Position numbers and translations under genes: made by a program
Notes under the pieces: generated by a model
Database searches by the model: none
Told to the model about the DNA's origin: nothing
What the model saw: only the letters and a program-made list of their open reading frames with translations
From: Saturnia japonica
Taxonomy: Eukaryota > Arthropoda > Insecta > Lepidoptera > Saturniidae
Assembly: GCA_033032175.1 (NCBI GenBank)
Contig: CM065309.1
Location: forward strand, 11,966,001-12,030,000
Length of the DNA: 64,000 nucleotides
Direction: 5' to 3'
Shown: positions 40,031-55,000 of the stretch, piece after piece
Position numbering within the stretch: position 1 is the stretch's first letter
Layout of the letters: every line of letters begins with the position of its first letter

Positions 40031-43000
40031 GTAAATTTGTAGTGTCTATAAATACAAAAAGGCAAGTTACCTCACCAAATTTGTTAAGTAACTTTGTAAC
40101 TACAGTTTACAATAAAAACTGTATGTCAACCTAGTTAAGCCAGTAATTGCAACATGATGCAATGTCAGTTTGTACATTGGTGCTGTGTTTAGTAAAGAGA
40201 GATCTATGGTTACAAGGTTTATTGTATTATTAGTAGGTATATAAATATATATTTATAGAAGAATGTAAATCTCACTTCTGGACAAAGGGCTCAGCTTGAC
40301 CTTAGATTACATACTGTTGAATTGAGACTTAATTATTTTTTAATAACTATTAAATTACTTTATAATCAGGGAAAATTGATATTTCGGTTTCAGTTGAATA
40401 CAAATGTCAGTTCTGAGTAGGTATAATTTTGCAAGATATGTAAAGATGTTACAACCATACAACTAATTCTGTCAAGTTTCTGAATGTTTTCATTATTTTC
40501 GTACATTATTCCATTATTAATATGTAATACTTATCAAAATACTAGCTGTGCCTGTGGCTCCACTTGCATGGACTACAGAATGTCAGTTTTGTGGTGACCC
40601 CTTCTACCCACTGAGGAATGTTTAAATGACATTGAAATCATATTATTTTCAAATGGTATTAAAACATATTAATTCCTGTAACATAGGATACTTGTTTTTG
40701 TCAATACAATATTATTCTAAGGTTTTGGTAGAAAAAAAAAGATTGTTTATAATTTCTTTGTTCAAAAAAAAATATTTAAATTATATTGATAATAAACTAT
40801 TATTAATAATAATAATTCTTATTTTATGTAAAGTACAAAATATTAAGCATAAAGTAAACAAAGAAGTAAATTATGATGTTTATTTAGATTGGGCATGTGG
40901 TGGCCAATGGGCCCGTTGTGTGCAGTTTTTGACAACTTTGGCTCAAGCTTTGGCTGAACATCAAGTAGCATTGTGTGTATGTTTCAATGGTGCTCATCCC
41001 ACTCCACCAGCATTGCCTCAGCATTGGATACAAACTCAAGCCACTTATAGGCAGAGAGTCAATTCTGTAAGTACCTGCCTATTAAAAAATAGTTATAAAT
41101 ACCAGTAGGTACTTTATAATTTACTATTAAGAATGTATCACAGAGATCATTTAATTACCATATGTCTACATTGAAGTGTTCTACATAATCGTCAGGCAAT
41201 AGTTATTTATTATCTTATCATATTATTACTTAAGTTAGGTTAATAAATTACTTATTTGGATAAGAAAATATTTTTCTATCAAAAATATCACTGAATCATC
41301 ATTGCAGTGCAACTGAAAGCAGAGACAAACACAATTCATGACATTTTATGATTTAATGTACAAAAATGATGTTACATTTCTTTTCATAAATATGTAGTTG
41401 TACAATAAGGTATGAAGGGTGCCTGATGTTCAATGATTACTGTAACATTAAATAGTTTCATAGCTTATGGTAAGTTGTCATTCCATAGGACCGAGTTGGA
41501 AAACCGTGTTTATCACTGTGCTGCTCTGTAATGGCTCAGTGGGAGCACATTTTTTTCTCGGACCCATATGAAAATTAATATTTATGTAAAACATAAAAAT
41601 TAGTGACAAATTGAGTTCTGTGTCCATAGAGAAAAATTTCTATTAAAAACAATAAATATTTTGGTATTATAACTTACTTGCAAATTGTTTTAAAAAGCAT
41701 TATTATTTTAGCAATATAAATGTATGTCAGTTTGACATTATGGGTCATTTTCAAATAATTTGACATCAATTACCAATTAGTTGTCCTCATAATTTTTTTT
41801 TTAAAAAACGGTGATTATGACAAAAACATAAATTATTTTCAGAATGTAGAGGCTAGTCATGAGCATAGCCGGGCACCGTTAATCAAATAGTTAACTTCGT
41901 TAATCCGATATAAAAAAAGTTAGCTTCATTAAACGTTAAAGTGTTACATTTCGGAAGAATTAACGCAAGTTAACGTTAATCCGTTAATATGTGTAAAATT
42001 GCATCTTTATATCGTTGCGTCAGTAAAGTTATAAAACTTGTTTAAACGCTTACACGCAAAAAGTATTTGCTGGCCCGATCTGGATACAAATTTCACATAC
42101 TCAGTCAAATGTGGCCATGGATTCTCATCAGCAGTACCTCTGGAATTCGATCCGATTTCATGTCTTCCAACATCCATGATATGGTTTTATTTAAATTATT
42201 ACACAGTACACTGCATAGTACACTTTTACTATCTAACTAAATTACACTGCATTCTTCTTTATCAATTATTAACACGCAAATGATCACTGACAGTAATTTA
42301 TAATAACAACAAACAAAACACTCGTCATTCTAAGCACCGGCGCTAAGTAATGAAGTGGTCAAACGAAACAAATCTCTTCGCAGTTTTCTTTCTCACATGC
42401 ACGCACCGGCAAAATATATCTAGTTTCGTTTTTGTTTCACTCGCTGCCACGCGCCGCCCGGCACTTATCGGTGCCGTGCGGTAAGTATTCGGCATTGGAT
42501 TAACGATTAACGGAAGTTAATGTGTCCGTTAACATTTTTGAAAGTAAACTTAAAAGTTAATCCGTTAATCAAAATGTTAACTTCGTTAATTAACGGATTA
42601 ACGAGTTAGTGCCCAGCTATGGTGATGAGGCAGCTGCATATTATTTTTGATAAAAATCAATAAATAGGGACGACTTCAATTAAGTTCAAAAATGAAAGCA
42701 CAAAACTTCACCATACAATTTTTTTTGTCCCCTTAAATGACTTTTGAAAACATAAAATAACATATTTTTTTGAAGTGACGTGTTTTTGTAAGTTATATAA
42801 TTAATAGTGAAGTTTTACTCTTATAACTGTTTTAAATTGAGAATAATTAAATAAATAATAATGTTTAAAAAAATGTCCTCAATAATCAATACTATTTCCT
42901 GACACTTAAAAACTAACGAAGGTAAAAGCAGTAAATTAAGTTTAGATTTTCAACACTGATCTTGTCAAGAAACGGAACAACGTATCAATGATATCGCCAT

Positions 43001-46000
43001 TTTAAAGTCATGGTGATAAAACAACAGTGAGTGACGATATTTCAAAATATTTTTACCTGTTTCCTGACGAAACCTTATCATCAAAAGTAAGTACTTTTTT
43101 AATATTTCTTCTACTGTTATTGTAATTTTGTATAAATTATGATAAGACTGATAGATTACGCGTTTGATCTATTCGTAAACGAGATTTCTTTTTTAAGAAA
43201 AAATAATTTTAGTTTCGGTTTTACATGTTACTGCCAAACAACCTTCCTGACATTTACTGACGTCAGTAAATTGTAGTAGGTAAAGCTGTGATTATATGGA
43301 CAATATGTAAAGATAATTATTTGATAAACCGACTGCAAATTGCATTGTGATTATAACATTATAAATATGCAAGTATGAATGTTTGGGTATTTTGTTTGTT
43401 CCGCTTTTACGACTCAACGGATGAATGGTTATGGATACAATTTGTTAGGTAAAAAAAATGAAAAAAGTAATTTTCCTCTAAATCACTCATAGAAAAAAAT
43501 CTAAATTAAGTATAATAAACTATCTGTAAGGCTAAACTTATTATGTAGTTAATTTGATAATTTAAATCTCTTTGTACTTTAAGTAAGATAAAAGATTACC
43601 TATCAGAATTTTTTCGAGAAAGCTGTAAAGCTCTGCGCTACTACTGCCATTTATTTTACTTGATCGCGCTATATTTCAGTTGCAGACTGCTGAAGACGGG
43701 TGCCGAGAGACAAAAATATATCGAAAAACTTGAAAGAAAGCTGTATACATTTAAAGAGAAAGAAAAGAAACACCTGAAAAAAGTTAAACAGAAGAAAAGG
43801 AAAACATCAGATCTAATCAAAAGTGAAAAAGCAGCTAGAAGACAAAAATGAAAAGAAAAACATTATAAGAAAGAAAAAGCAAGCAGAAAAACAAACTAAG
43901 GCAAATAAATAAATGCATCTAAACGAGCGCTACTTTTCTAAGTAGAAAATACAAACTTAAACAAGAGAATAAGAAACAATAAAAGGGTTGTTTGAAAATA
44001 CTACACATCCAATAAATAGTTAATTGTTCCAAACGTTGCCTTATTTTTATCATTTCTTGACATTTCCTGACGAAACAATTTACTGACACTATCTTGACGT
44101 ACATTTATTTTGAAAACGACCCATATTAGTATATGTAATTTTGTAACTATTTAATATGTATTCAAAATTAAAAGATAAAGAGGTGTTCTGTTTGCCATTA
44201 TCAAAAAGAAAGCCCTTCATAATCTCGGGGATCAATTGAGTTTTTAGATTGCTTTAGCAATGCGGGGATTTGTTGTAGAAAATATGGAAATAAATAGAAC
44301 ACTTGTTTATCTTTTCAACACTGATCTTATTTAGGATGACAAAAATTGATTGTTGTTATATCATATTGCGAGAGGAAGTTAGTTGCTTATTGAGGTTGAT
44401 TAACCAAGCCATTTTAAAAGGTATCAGTAAACTCGTAAATAAATAATATCTCAATAAATAATTTAATGTGCAAGTCAATTTAAACTTAACTGAAAATCAT
44501 GACTTTCATTATTGATTCTTTCAACATGTCGAAATCGATTACGGAATGAACTGCAGCGCCGCGCCGATAGTAAAAACATAATTTATCTAAAATATGATTC
44601 ATGCCAAAGTGAACCTCGCCAGACATCCATCCGATAGTCTTTTTATTAGTCTACTAGCTTCTGCCCGCAACTTCGTCTGCGCGGACTTTACAATTGGGTC
44701 TTAAAAAGTATCATTATGCCTTAATCTAGGTTATAAGTTATCTGTGAGTCAAATTTTATTCAAATCCGTTCAATCGTTCAGAAAAACAAACTCACTTTCA
44801 CATTTATAATATTAGTTAGAATTAAACTGTCTTAAATTTATTTCACAAAAACTCCACCGTACTGCCTCCAACGCACCCATCTTACTGTTGTTTTTACTTC
44901 TCATACTAGCCTATGGCTTGCCAAATTACTTGACGTTCATGGTTACTTCTCCGCTCCCTAGGGTTGTAGCAAGAAATTATACAGTTTCTTTCCTTACTAA
45001 ATTCTGTGCTAATACACTCATCAAAAAAGTCTAAGCAACATGTACTAATTTAAATTTTAGGATGGTTCTTCACATTATAACGTTGTATTTTATTTTTTAA
45101 ATAATATCTTTAGGGTTCTATGATGTAAAAATAACAGCTGTTGTTTTTATAAGTTCTTTTAATAACAGAAATGAACAATATTAGAATATACTGTAGAAAC
45201 TAAGATACATAAGAAACTAAACTTTTTTCTTACAAAATGAAATTTCTAAAGAAAATGTATTTATTGTGAAAGAATAGAACAATTTAATACAAAGTATGGG
45301 CTCCTCTGCTATTCAGAACTTGTCGGCAACGATTATTCATTGAATTAATGAGACTGTTTATGTCATCTTGCGGTATTTACTTCCAATGGAATTGTAGCAA
45401 ATCCTTCAGCTGTTGGGTTGTGGTCGCTTCGTCCAAGTCCTTCAAAACACGTCTCTGGAGCATGTCCCATGCGTGCTCGATGTGGTTGAGATCTGGCGAT
45501 TGTGCAGGCCAGGGCAATACCCGGATGTTCTCCGTTGCAAATTATTCACTGGTTCGCCGAGCTGTATGTGAACGCGCATTGTCATGCATTAACCTAAAAT
45601 CGGAGCCAAAGGTTTGTGCAAATGGGTCTGACAATATCCTCAATGTAATTTTCAGCATTCATGTTTCCATTTACAAAAACGAACTCAGTTCGCCTGTTCT
45701 TCATAATACCCGCCCATAATATAACTGTTAAGCCGCTGTATGGATGAACTTCCTGAACGCACCTGAGCCTTTCAGTATTTCCGGGCCGACGATACACTCG
45801 CACCCTTCTTGTATCAGGCTTAAACCCGAATCGCGACTCATCGGAAAACATAATTTTATCCCATTGTTCCTGGGTCCATGTTATGCGTTCTCTACACCAT
45901 TCATATCGACGAGCGCGATTCCCGTGTCGTATCGGTGGGCACCTGATTGGGCGTCGAGCTCGTAGGCCGTACTCATGCAGTCGATTTCGCATAGTTTGAG

Positions 46001-49000
46001 GACTTACATCAACACCACTTGAAATTTGTAGCCTCAAACTTATCTCTCGAGCGGTTAACATCGGCTGGCGTTTTGCAGTCAGTTGTATGTACCGGTCTTG
46101 CCGAGTGGTTGTACTCCTTTTACGGCCTGGATGCTGTTCAGCGGGTTCTCCTGTATTATTGTAGCGCTGCCAAAGACGACAAATAACACTTCTATGAATG
46201 ACAAAATGTCGAGATACCTGAGATTGATTACTTCCCGCTTGCAACATCCCTACAGCTCTTTGCATTTCATCTGCCATCAAATGACGTCGCTTCATGACGT
46301 AAAGAATATCTAACAATTCAATTTTGTCGCTAACTTTATTTAAATGGTTGGTAAAATTATAAAATCAAGACTAAACGTAGCAATTAAAACGCACTTAAAT
46401 TGAAACAAATTCGCAGTCATTTGAATTTTATGAAAAAACAAAACATAATCAATTTTTTTTACAACCAGGCAGTATGTCATCAATAACAAAAAAGTTTACT
46501 TACCTACGCACTTTGTTTGAGTAGATATTTAGAAATTAATTAATATAAATGGAAAAATTTGTAATATCACGCATGTTGCTTAGACTTTTTTGATGTGTGT
46601 ATAATAAAGCAGGAGAGTTTTTGTTTCTTTGTTAGTTTAAAAACGCTAATCTCTGGAACTACCAGTCGGAATCGAGAAATTCTTTTTGTATGTGATAGCC
46701 AGACTCTCGAGGAATAGTATAGGCTGTCTAACAAACATTAGGCTACAATTCTCAGATAGACTTAAATATTGATTTTTGTTACGTAAGTCGGAAGTCGAGG
46801 CCCGCGAACTGCTTTATCCGCGTGCACTGGCGTAATCGTTAATGATACGTAAATACAATGTTCTAGAAAAATATTGGTCCTTAGTATACTTAAAAAAAGT
46901 CTGAGATAGTATATGACTATCTCTTATACATAAGCCACAATAAGGTATTTTGTGACAAAGATTTTTAAAAATTAAAAAGTGATTTATAAGCATTATTTTT
47001 AGACATAGCATATTATTCCTTACAAACAAAAGTTACTTCATCATAAAGACAATTTTATGAAGTTAAATTTTTATCTTTATACTATATTATATGGGCACGT
47101 AGTTAGGAGATGAAAATTAACATGGTAGAAACCGCGGGGTACAGCTAGTAGTCTTATTAAGTGTAAAAATATTTTTTACTTATTTTCAGATATTAGTGCA
47201 TTTAAACAATCTGTGTAGCTTTATAATATTATAGTATAATAACGACCATAATGACTGTTTAAAAGTTAGAAATTAAATTTAAGTTAATAATAAAAAATTT
47301 CTTCAAGGTGCTCCGTCACATTGTGACTAAAGGAACTCCACCACCTAAAGTGTGGTGGGTGCCGCCAACTGGACTCCACTCCTGTCTTAGAACTGCTCTT
47401 AGATACCTAAACATCCCAATAGTAAGTATGCTATTTAATAAATATTACATTTGTTAGAACACCTTAATTAAACATTATTTTATTTATTTCCTTTAGATGG
47501 TGTCTTCTGATGATCATTGTCAGGAAGTAGTTGGTTTATGTAGAGAAAAAAATTATGCTGGACTTGTAGGATGCTCGGGAGAATACTTAGTGTTTCAACC
47601 TCCACGATATTTTAGCTCTTCACAATTGAAACTTACATACAGGGTAAGGATATTTATATTTTATGTTGAAGATGTATAAATACTACTTTAGGTGGCACTT
47701 GCAGAGTAATATCAGACATTTTAACAATGGTTTTTCGAAAATTAACACCATCAATCAAATAAGTTGTCCTGTCCTATAAGTTAACACTGAATCAAAAGAA
47801 GGTTGTAATAGAATATGTTTTAATTTTTTTCTGTTTAATAGAGATAAATAAAATTAACTGCTCTTTTTACATAATTTTATAGTGTGATTACCTGTATTAT
47901 AAAAGCAATAGGTAAGTTTTTTAAAGTTATTACATTGGAATTTAATTTTCTTAGTTCTAAAATGCTGCCTCAGAATATTTAAGAAAATATGCAAAAATAT
48001 TACTATATTTTTTAATTAATATATTTTGAGTATTCTTACTCATAAAAAAATATAAATTAACCACAGTAAATCATGTTGTTTATTGGAAAAACATTTAGTC
48101 ATCATTGGAGACAAAGGAGTATATGGTGCATGAACTGCCCCGGGTGCTGGATGTACCTCAGGATCGACTTTGTTTAATGGCAGCTTTGCTTGGAGGCATG
48201 ATTATTTCTGAATCAAGCCTCACAGATTTCTATAAACGTTTGGGAATCTCACAGAAAAAGGTATAACACTTATATATAATTAATTTCTTGTACATTTTTT
48301 ACTTACATACAGTGTAAATTCTATATAGCGAAATTGAAGAGACCGGGTATTTTATTACGCCATGCTGTTGAAAGTTTTCGTTAAATGTAGAGTAATAGAA
48401 AACAGTATAGAATTTATGTATTTCGCATACCACTTTTCTATCTCGGGAATTAATGACTTATTGTGTAATACGAAAAATCTTTCTTTTACTCGTCATGTTT
48501 TAAAGCAACTAAGAATATGATAATGTAAATACAACGCATAACAATTAGACCATAGTAGGTAAGTACAGTAAGCAAACAAACAAATTACTTACAATCTCGC
48601 TGTACATACGAAATATTTATAACTCTGTGTTTATTACTGTGTTTGAAGTTCAGTGAAATCAATGTTTATTGGGATCTATAAAATGAAGTATTGTTTCGCT
48701 ATTGAGAGAGGTCGTTACGCTTTACCTAGAGTGTTTCAATATATGGGTAACAATTTAATCCTTAGTAATTTCTACGTTTTAAGGAGATTTTCGTTAAACA
48801 GAAGTTCGTTATATAGAGTTTACACTGTATTATGTACTTCATTTTACAGCAACAAGTGCCACCTGACAGTATAATAAAGACTGTAAGCCAGTATGTTCGT
48901 GATTTACCATCTTCTGATGTAGATGCTGCTTGCATTGATATATTCGGCGATCTAAACGATCTCCGTGCTGCTAAACTGAAACAAGCTGTACAATATTATT

Positions 49001-52000
49001 TGAATGGTACTAAAGATGGCTTTTTAAAATACAGGACTGCATCAGGTAAGATTTATTATTTAAAGTAACTTGTGGTCATTTGATTATATTGTTATAACAA
49101 GTTGAATATTTCAGGACGTCGCCCAAGAAATAATAAGAAGAGCCAAAAACCTGATATCAATCCACAAATGATCGCCTCAGATTTGGACACATCAAAACTG
49201 GCAACAGAGTCATTGGAACAAGAGGTTTACATTTTGTTTAACCACATTGCACGTTATTGCTACAGTCATCCACGCCTTTTAGATAATCATCAATCCATTG
49301 GCATCTATTGAAAACGAAATCATATTTGCATGATTCAATTCTAAATTTATTTGAACGTTTGTCTAAGTGCCACGTGACCTCAAATTAATCATTTAAGTTA
49401 AAATTTATTTAAATATGTTCACTTTATGCCTATACCCTTTTCCTGAACATTTTCTACCTATTTTATTTTTCACTGAGCACTTCAGATAGGTGAAAAACTC
49501 GATAAATTACAGCAAAAAGGCTTGGAAGATTACAAATTGGCTACAGCTAACGCATCAATGAATGCGGACTTTGGTATGGAAGAGAAATGCTACGACATCA
49601 ATCACGGTTTAGCGGCGATGTCTCTCGAAGCGGCTGACGCGGACAAATCACTAAATCCAGCTAAAGAGGTGTGAATATGATTTTTAATAACAAATAATGA
49701 TGTATTATTTAGGTTGATAAAATATTGTTATTTGTTTAATTAGCTAGCTGCGTGATACCTCAATAATCCATATAATAGTAATACTATTAGAAAGAAGTAT
49801 GACTGTTATTACTTCTCAAAATTTTATATTTATAAGAGATGCTATCTCATAGTGATTCAATTTCGTACAATTTATGATTGGTCTCCTATGTTCATTTGAA
49901 AGATTGCCTGTATATATTATTACAATCTGTGCCCGCGACTTTGTCTGCGGGGTATATTATACATATAAAAGTTTCGATTAGGAGTATATATAAGCTTTGA
50001 TAATGCACATCGAACATCCTTTTAAATGTTAACCAATATCACAGTCTAACAATCATACCAATATTATCTAAAAGGCAAAGACTGACTGCTAATCTCGAGG
50101 TCCTGGGTTCGATTCCCAGGTCGAGCAAAGTGTTATTGGATTTTTCTATTAAATTCTCAGTAGTAGCTCTGAGTTTGGCATTTTACCCAATTAATGCCAA
50201 TAGACTCTCCTATTACACGGGACCTAAAAACATACCCGGCGCACTGTGGGTGAATAACCTAACCTCTTAGGAAAACCCAGGCGTGACGGTATATATACAT
50301 ATAAAAGTGCATAAAGGAATACAAAAATGTTCAGTTTTGCAATCCTCTACGAAAAGTTTATTTGTTAGCTTTATTTCTATAAACCCTTAATTATTTTCTA
50401 GTCAATAATTAAAACTTTATAATAAATAGGTCAGGGAAAAAGTTTCTTCGCATTTTTATATGAAAACTCTTAAGACATTTTTTTAAAGTTTATTTGCATT
50501 TATTTACAGTATAAATGTATAGTGCCGTTTTGTTCGATGACTTTCTGCCATTTTGTAGGTACAACCATGATCCTGTTGCTGTAGAAACTTTGGAACTTTT
50601 GATCAAACAAACGCAACAATTTGTTTTGGCAGTCTTCTCTTGATGTTAACTTTACAAAACCTAAAGAATTCTGAAGAGACCGAAACAGGTGAAAATCTGA
50701 AGGTGCAAGGTCAGGGCTATATGGTGGATGCACTAACACCTCCCAGCCAAACTCTTTTAATTTTTTCTGAGTGGCTAAACATGTGGGTGGTCTAGCGTTA
50801 TCGTCATTAAAGACCACACACTTCCTGTTGATCTTTTCCGGCCGCGGCTCATCAGTTGTTGGCAGTAGAGATCCGAATCGATGGTTTTGCCGGGCGGTAA
50901 ATGCTCATAAATAACAATGCCCTTCCAGTCCCACATAGCATCACCTTATTTCGGGTTTGCCCAGATTTAGCCACAGTCTGTGAAGCCTGGCCGATCTTAG
51001 ACCACGACCTTTTTCACACGTTCTTATCTTACGAGATCCACTTTTCATTGCCTGTTATCAATCTCTTCAAAAACGGCTCTGTTTCTTTACATCTCAATGA
51101 TGAATCACAAATGAGTACACGGTTCATCAAATTTCTTTACGTGAGTTCGTGTGCCACCCAAATATCAAGCTTTTTGGTATAGCCAGATAGCCAGCTTTCT
51201 TCAAATGGGTTAAAACTGTTTTGTGGTCAATTTCCAGTTCTTCAGCTACATCGTAACTACTGATATGCCGATCGTGCTCCACTTTTTCAAAAATGGCGTA
51301 CATTTTATTTGTAACAGGGCGACCAGAGCGAGGTTTATCTTTAACATCAAAATTTCCGGACTGAAAACGTTTGAACCAACTTTGTGCTACTCTTACTGAC
51401 ACTACATTAGGTTCATAAACATCACAAATTTTTTATTCGTTGCTTGAGTTGCATTTTTGCCTTTTTTGTAATAATATTTTAAAATGTATCGAATTTCTTC
51501 ATTAGATTCGCTCATTTTTACAGAAAAAAAAAATTTATCTTTTATTTTTAATGATACCAAAACTAGCCTGATAAAAACGTTATGCGAAAAACTTTTCCCC
51601 GACCTATTAGTATGTCTGTTTATTGTAATTTAATAAAAATCTTAATTGCGCAAAAACACCAAACAACGACTTGTATCAGAGAAATCTAGATAAAATAGAT
51701 AATTTTACTTATTTAAACATTTAATAGCAACATTAAAATCTATATTATACGTATTTACAGAAAATATACTTAATTTTTACAATAAATATAAAACCTAATT
51801 TCGTGATAATATAATTCAACCTATGAATACTGTTGGAAAATAAAAATACTTTTTTTTCATTTATTGATTTTATTGAAAATTATGTAAAAATAAAATAATT
51901 CAGTCCAGAAGTTTTTGCGTGATTGGCGTTCAACCATACCTACCGACAGACATGAATTTTAAAAACTATCTAAATGTTTTCTTTCCTTGATTGTAACCCT

Positions 52001-55000
52001 CCCTCACTATTATTCTTTCTCAAATATCTTCAGATTTCGACTCTTTTTACTCTTTTAGTAAATAGATTATAGGCTATTAAAGTTGTAGAACCAGTGCCGG
52101 CTCTGGAGTAGAGCGAATGGAGTAGTTGTTCTAGGCAATCTAGGTGAATGATAATTTCAAGCAAATAAATAATATCTATTCTTATGATAGTGTTGATAAT
52201 TGTATTATTAAAAAAAATAACGTGAACTACAAAGGGCGCCTAAAGAAAACGCTCGACCTTGACAAAGAGCTAGTGCCAGCACTGTGTACAAGTGTGTTGT
52301 TATTATTGGATTTGGAAAAATAATGAAAAAAAAAAAATTTCTTTCAAAGGCCCGACAAAGTGCTAAATCGTCTCAAAGTGATGACAATTGCCCTCCTGCC
52401 CCATCTGAAGTACTGCGGACATGCGCGGAACGACATACTCGGGGTCTCATGCACCCGCACATGCTGTCTATATTGTCGCACCGACAAATTTCTCTCCCTG
52501 TGATGATGGAAGACGACAACCATCGCGAGATACCTTCAATACATCACTTCTTTAGACCAATCAGACAAAATGTTTATGCTATTGTGTACAACATGCACCA
52601 TCATCGCTTTATGGCACAGAAAGCTAGAGGTAATTTTAACATCAAGGTAGAGTCCGAGGATGTTCTTATTGTGATATATTCAAAAGAAGACATTCAAAAT
52701 AATATATTAGAGTTTCATGTTAACTGTGATTTTTTCACTCTATAGCTCGCAAATTATGATTACTATGATTAATTTTATATAGCTATAAACACTCCACTAC
52801 ATATTATTTTTTAACCGACTTAAAAAAAAATGGATCTTCTCAATTCAAATGTTTTTTTTTATGGGTGCTCAGCCATAAATTTGTTTATGAACCGATTTAG
52901 ATCATTTTATTTATGGGAAAGCGTACACCTTTTTAATTTTATTGGCATTGGACCTTCGACTTCCAAGATACATCAGGGAATTCCTCAAAATAATTTAAGT
53001 TGGTTTTGTTTTTTGTTAAAACTGTCTTTTAATATTTATCTAATACTTTTTCTTGATAGAAAATTACGAGATTTTATGTGCTACATCTCATTCACTTAAA
53101 AAATATCCAAATGGGACTAAGTTCATCAATGTTATTTACTTTATTACTCAGGGAGATGATTATATAATTTGTCAGTGTTTCATTTTTCATTATATTTCTA
53201 GATGAAAGTTCATCAAGTACAAGTTCAAATAGTGACCGACCTTGTACGGTTCAAATAGCAGAATGGATATACTCTCGCGTTAATCCTGGAAAGAGCGCTG
53301 AAATGGTACCAGGAATCGTGCTGGACTGGCCTGTACCAACAGTGCAGAGGCTCTGGTTTGGGTGAGCTTATTATTGTTGCAGCTGATGTACATAATCTAT
53401 TCAACTAACATTACTTTCAAAGCAGATAAATAAATAGGATCTTCTAGCCTTTAGGCTATAGAGCTGAGAATAATGATTTAAATTTACGATACCAAAATAT
53501 TAATATTGATTATTTAATCTGTTGAAACATCTCCAAGATTCTCGAAGGTGCTTAATCAAGTCATCTGTTAAGTCCAGTTGAGCCTGATAAAACTGAGTCT
53601 TTGATTACTCAAATCTTAAATTTTCTTGAAAAATTTGAAACTGACGAAATTAATTAATTTTTTATAAGAATTCATAATAATCATTTTTGCTATTTCTTAT
53701 TGTAGGTATAAATTTATTACTTGTGTTCTATAGCTTGGCATTGGATTCGTTTTACGTTTTCGTTTTTAAAATTTTAGTAAACTACTAGCTGTACCCCGCG
53801 GTTTCGCTCACGTGGACTACAGAATGCCCGCGCGAATCTTGCTCCCCGCTTCCGGCTATTTTAAAGACAAAAATACTTATTGTGGGTGTTCCATAGCACC
53901 AGCAAATAGATGTATACCCTCGCTGATTTTTTGTAGGTCTTTTTAATGTCTACAGTTATTTAGTACATTAATTTGCTATATCTCTTATGGTTTACTCATC
54001 TTAAGACCTTTAAGCGCCCGAATTGATTCACCATGACCAGTTTTATTTTATTTGTGAGGAACCCTAATTCTTTTTCTAAAATAAAAGTAGCCTAAGTTAC
54101 TCCCTATAAAATCAGCTATCTTCCAGTGAAAGTCCCGTCAAAATCAGTCCAACTGTTTCGGAGATTACCCGGAACAAACAGACGATCTGGTTTGATTGAT
54201 TGATTTGATTTTGTTATAGGTATCGTATATACTATCATATGCATTTAGTAAAAAGCTGTTAATTTTACATTACAAACAGACACTTCAATTTTATTAATTG
54301 TATAGATGAGAGTATTGAATTGACGAATAACAAGGTAACTAATAAAAAGCTAAAATACCCACATTTGGGACAATCAAAAAACATTTTTATAGTTTTGTCT
54401 GAGATTAAGATATTTTTTAGCTATTATTTAGATAACTATGTCGAAATTGTTAATCATAGCAAATTTATCGTATATGTGACAATTTTAACCTTTCTGTTTT
54501 CAAAAAACTAATACAGTTATTATAGTACATATTTTTAAAATATTAAAAAATATACATCTTTTCCTATTTTGTTTATTTATGTGGTCAACTGTTATTCATT
54601 CTGCCTTGTGAGTGGTAGGGTTTTGTACCTGAGTGGGTCGCGACCACCATACACATGTTGATAAACCCGTGACAGTGACTCTTTTTCCGGTTATCGCGTT
54701 TCGGGATCAGCCAATGTATATCAAGCTGCCAGAGAGGTTTGCAGTCCGGCAAGACAGCAACGAATGGCGATGGTTTGTAGATCTGTTAGTGGTCGTCGTT
54801 CTTTTTGGATTGGACTGTGCTTACCATCAGGCACTATGCAGTCAATTTGCCGTGCTACTAATAATAATATAATATTTGTAATAAAATGTGTAGAAGAAAT
54901 ATAGGAGTAAGATATAACTTGATATTTATTTAAAATATATATATATATATATTGTTAACAGAACTGCACAGGATGACAAATGCCGCAGAATGAGGGCATT

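Noticed and set aside
43660..43851. Coiled-coil protein gene
   Set aside because: Lys/Glu-rich, A-rich, no conserved domain, inside a transposon remnant with no exons around it.
50091..50130. tRNA gene
   Set aside because: Only the B-box arm is tRNA-like and the same sequence continues into a body shared with the copy at 59395-59656, so it is a SINE head.
54633..54872. 79-codon open frame in FAM120 intron 10
   Set aside because: Moderately G+C-rich but no recognised domain, and FAM120 exons 10 and 11 join in phase without it.
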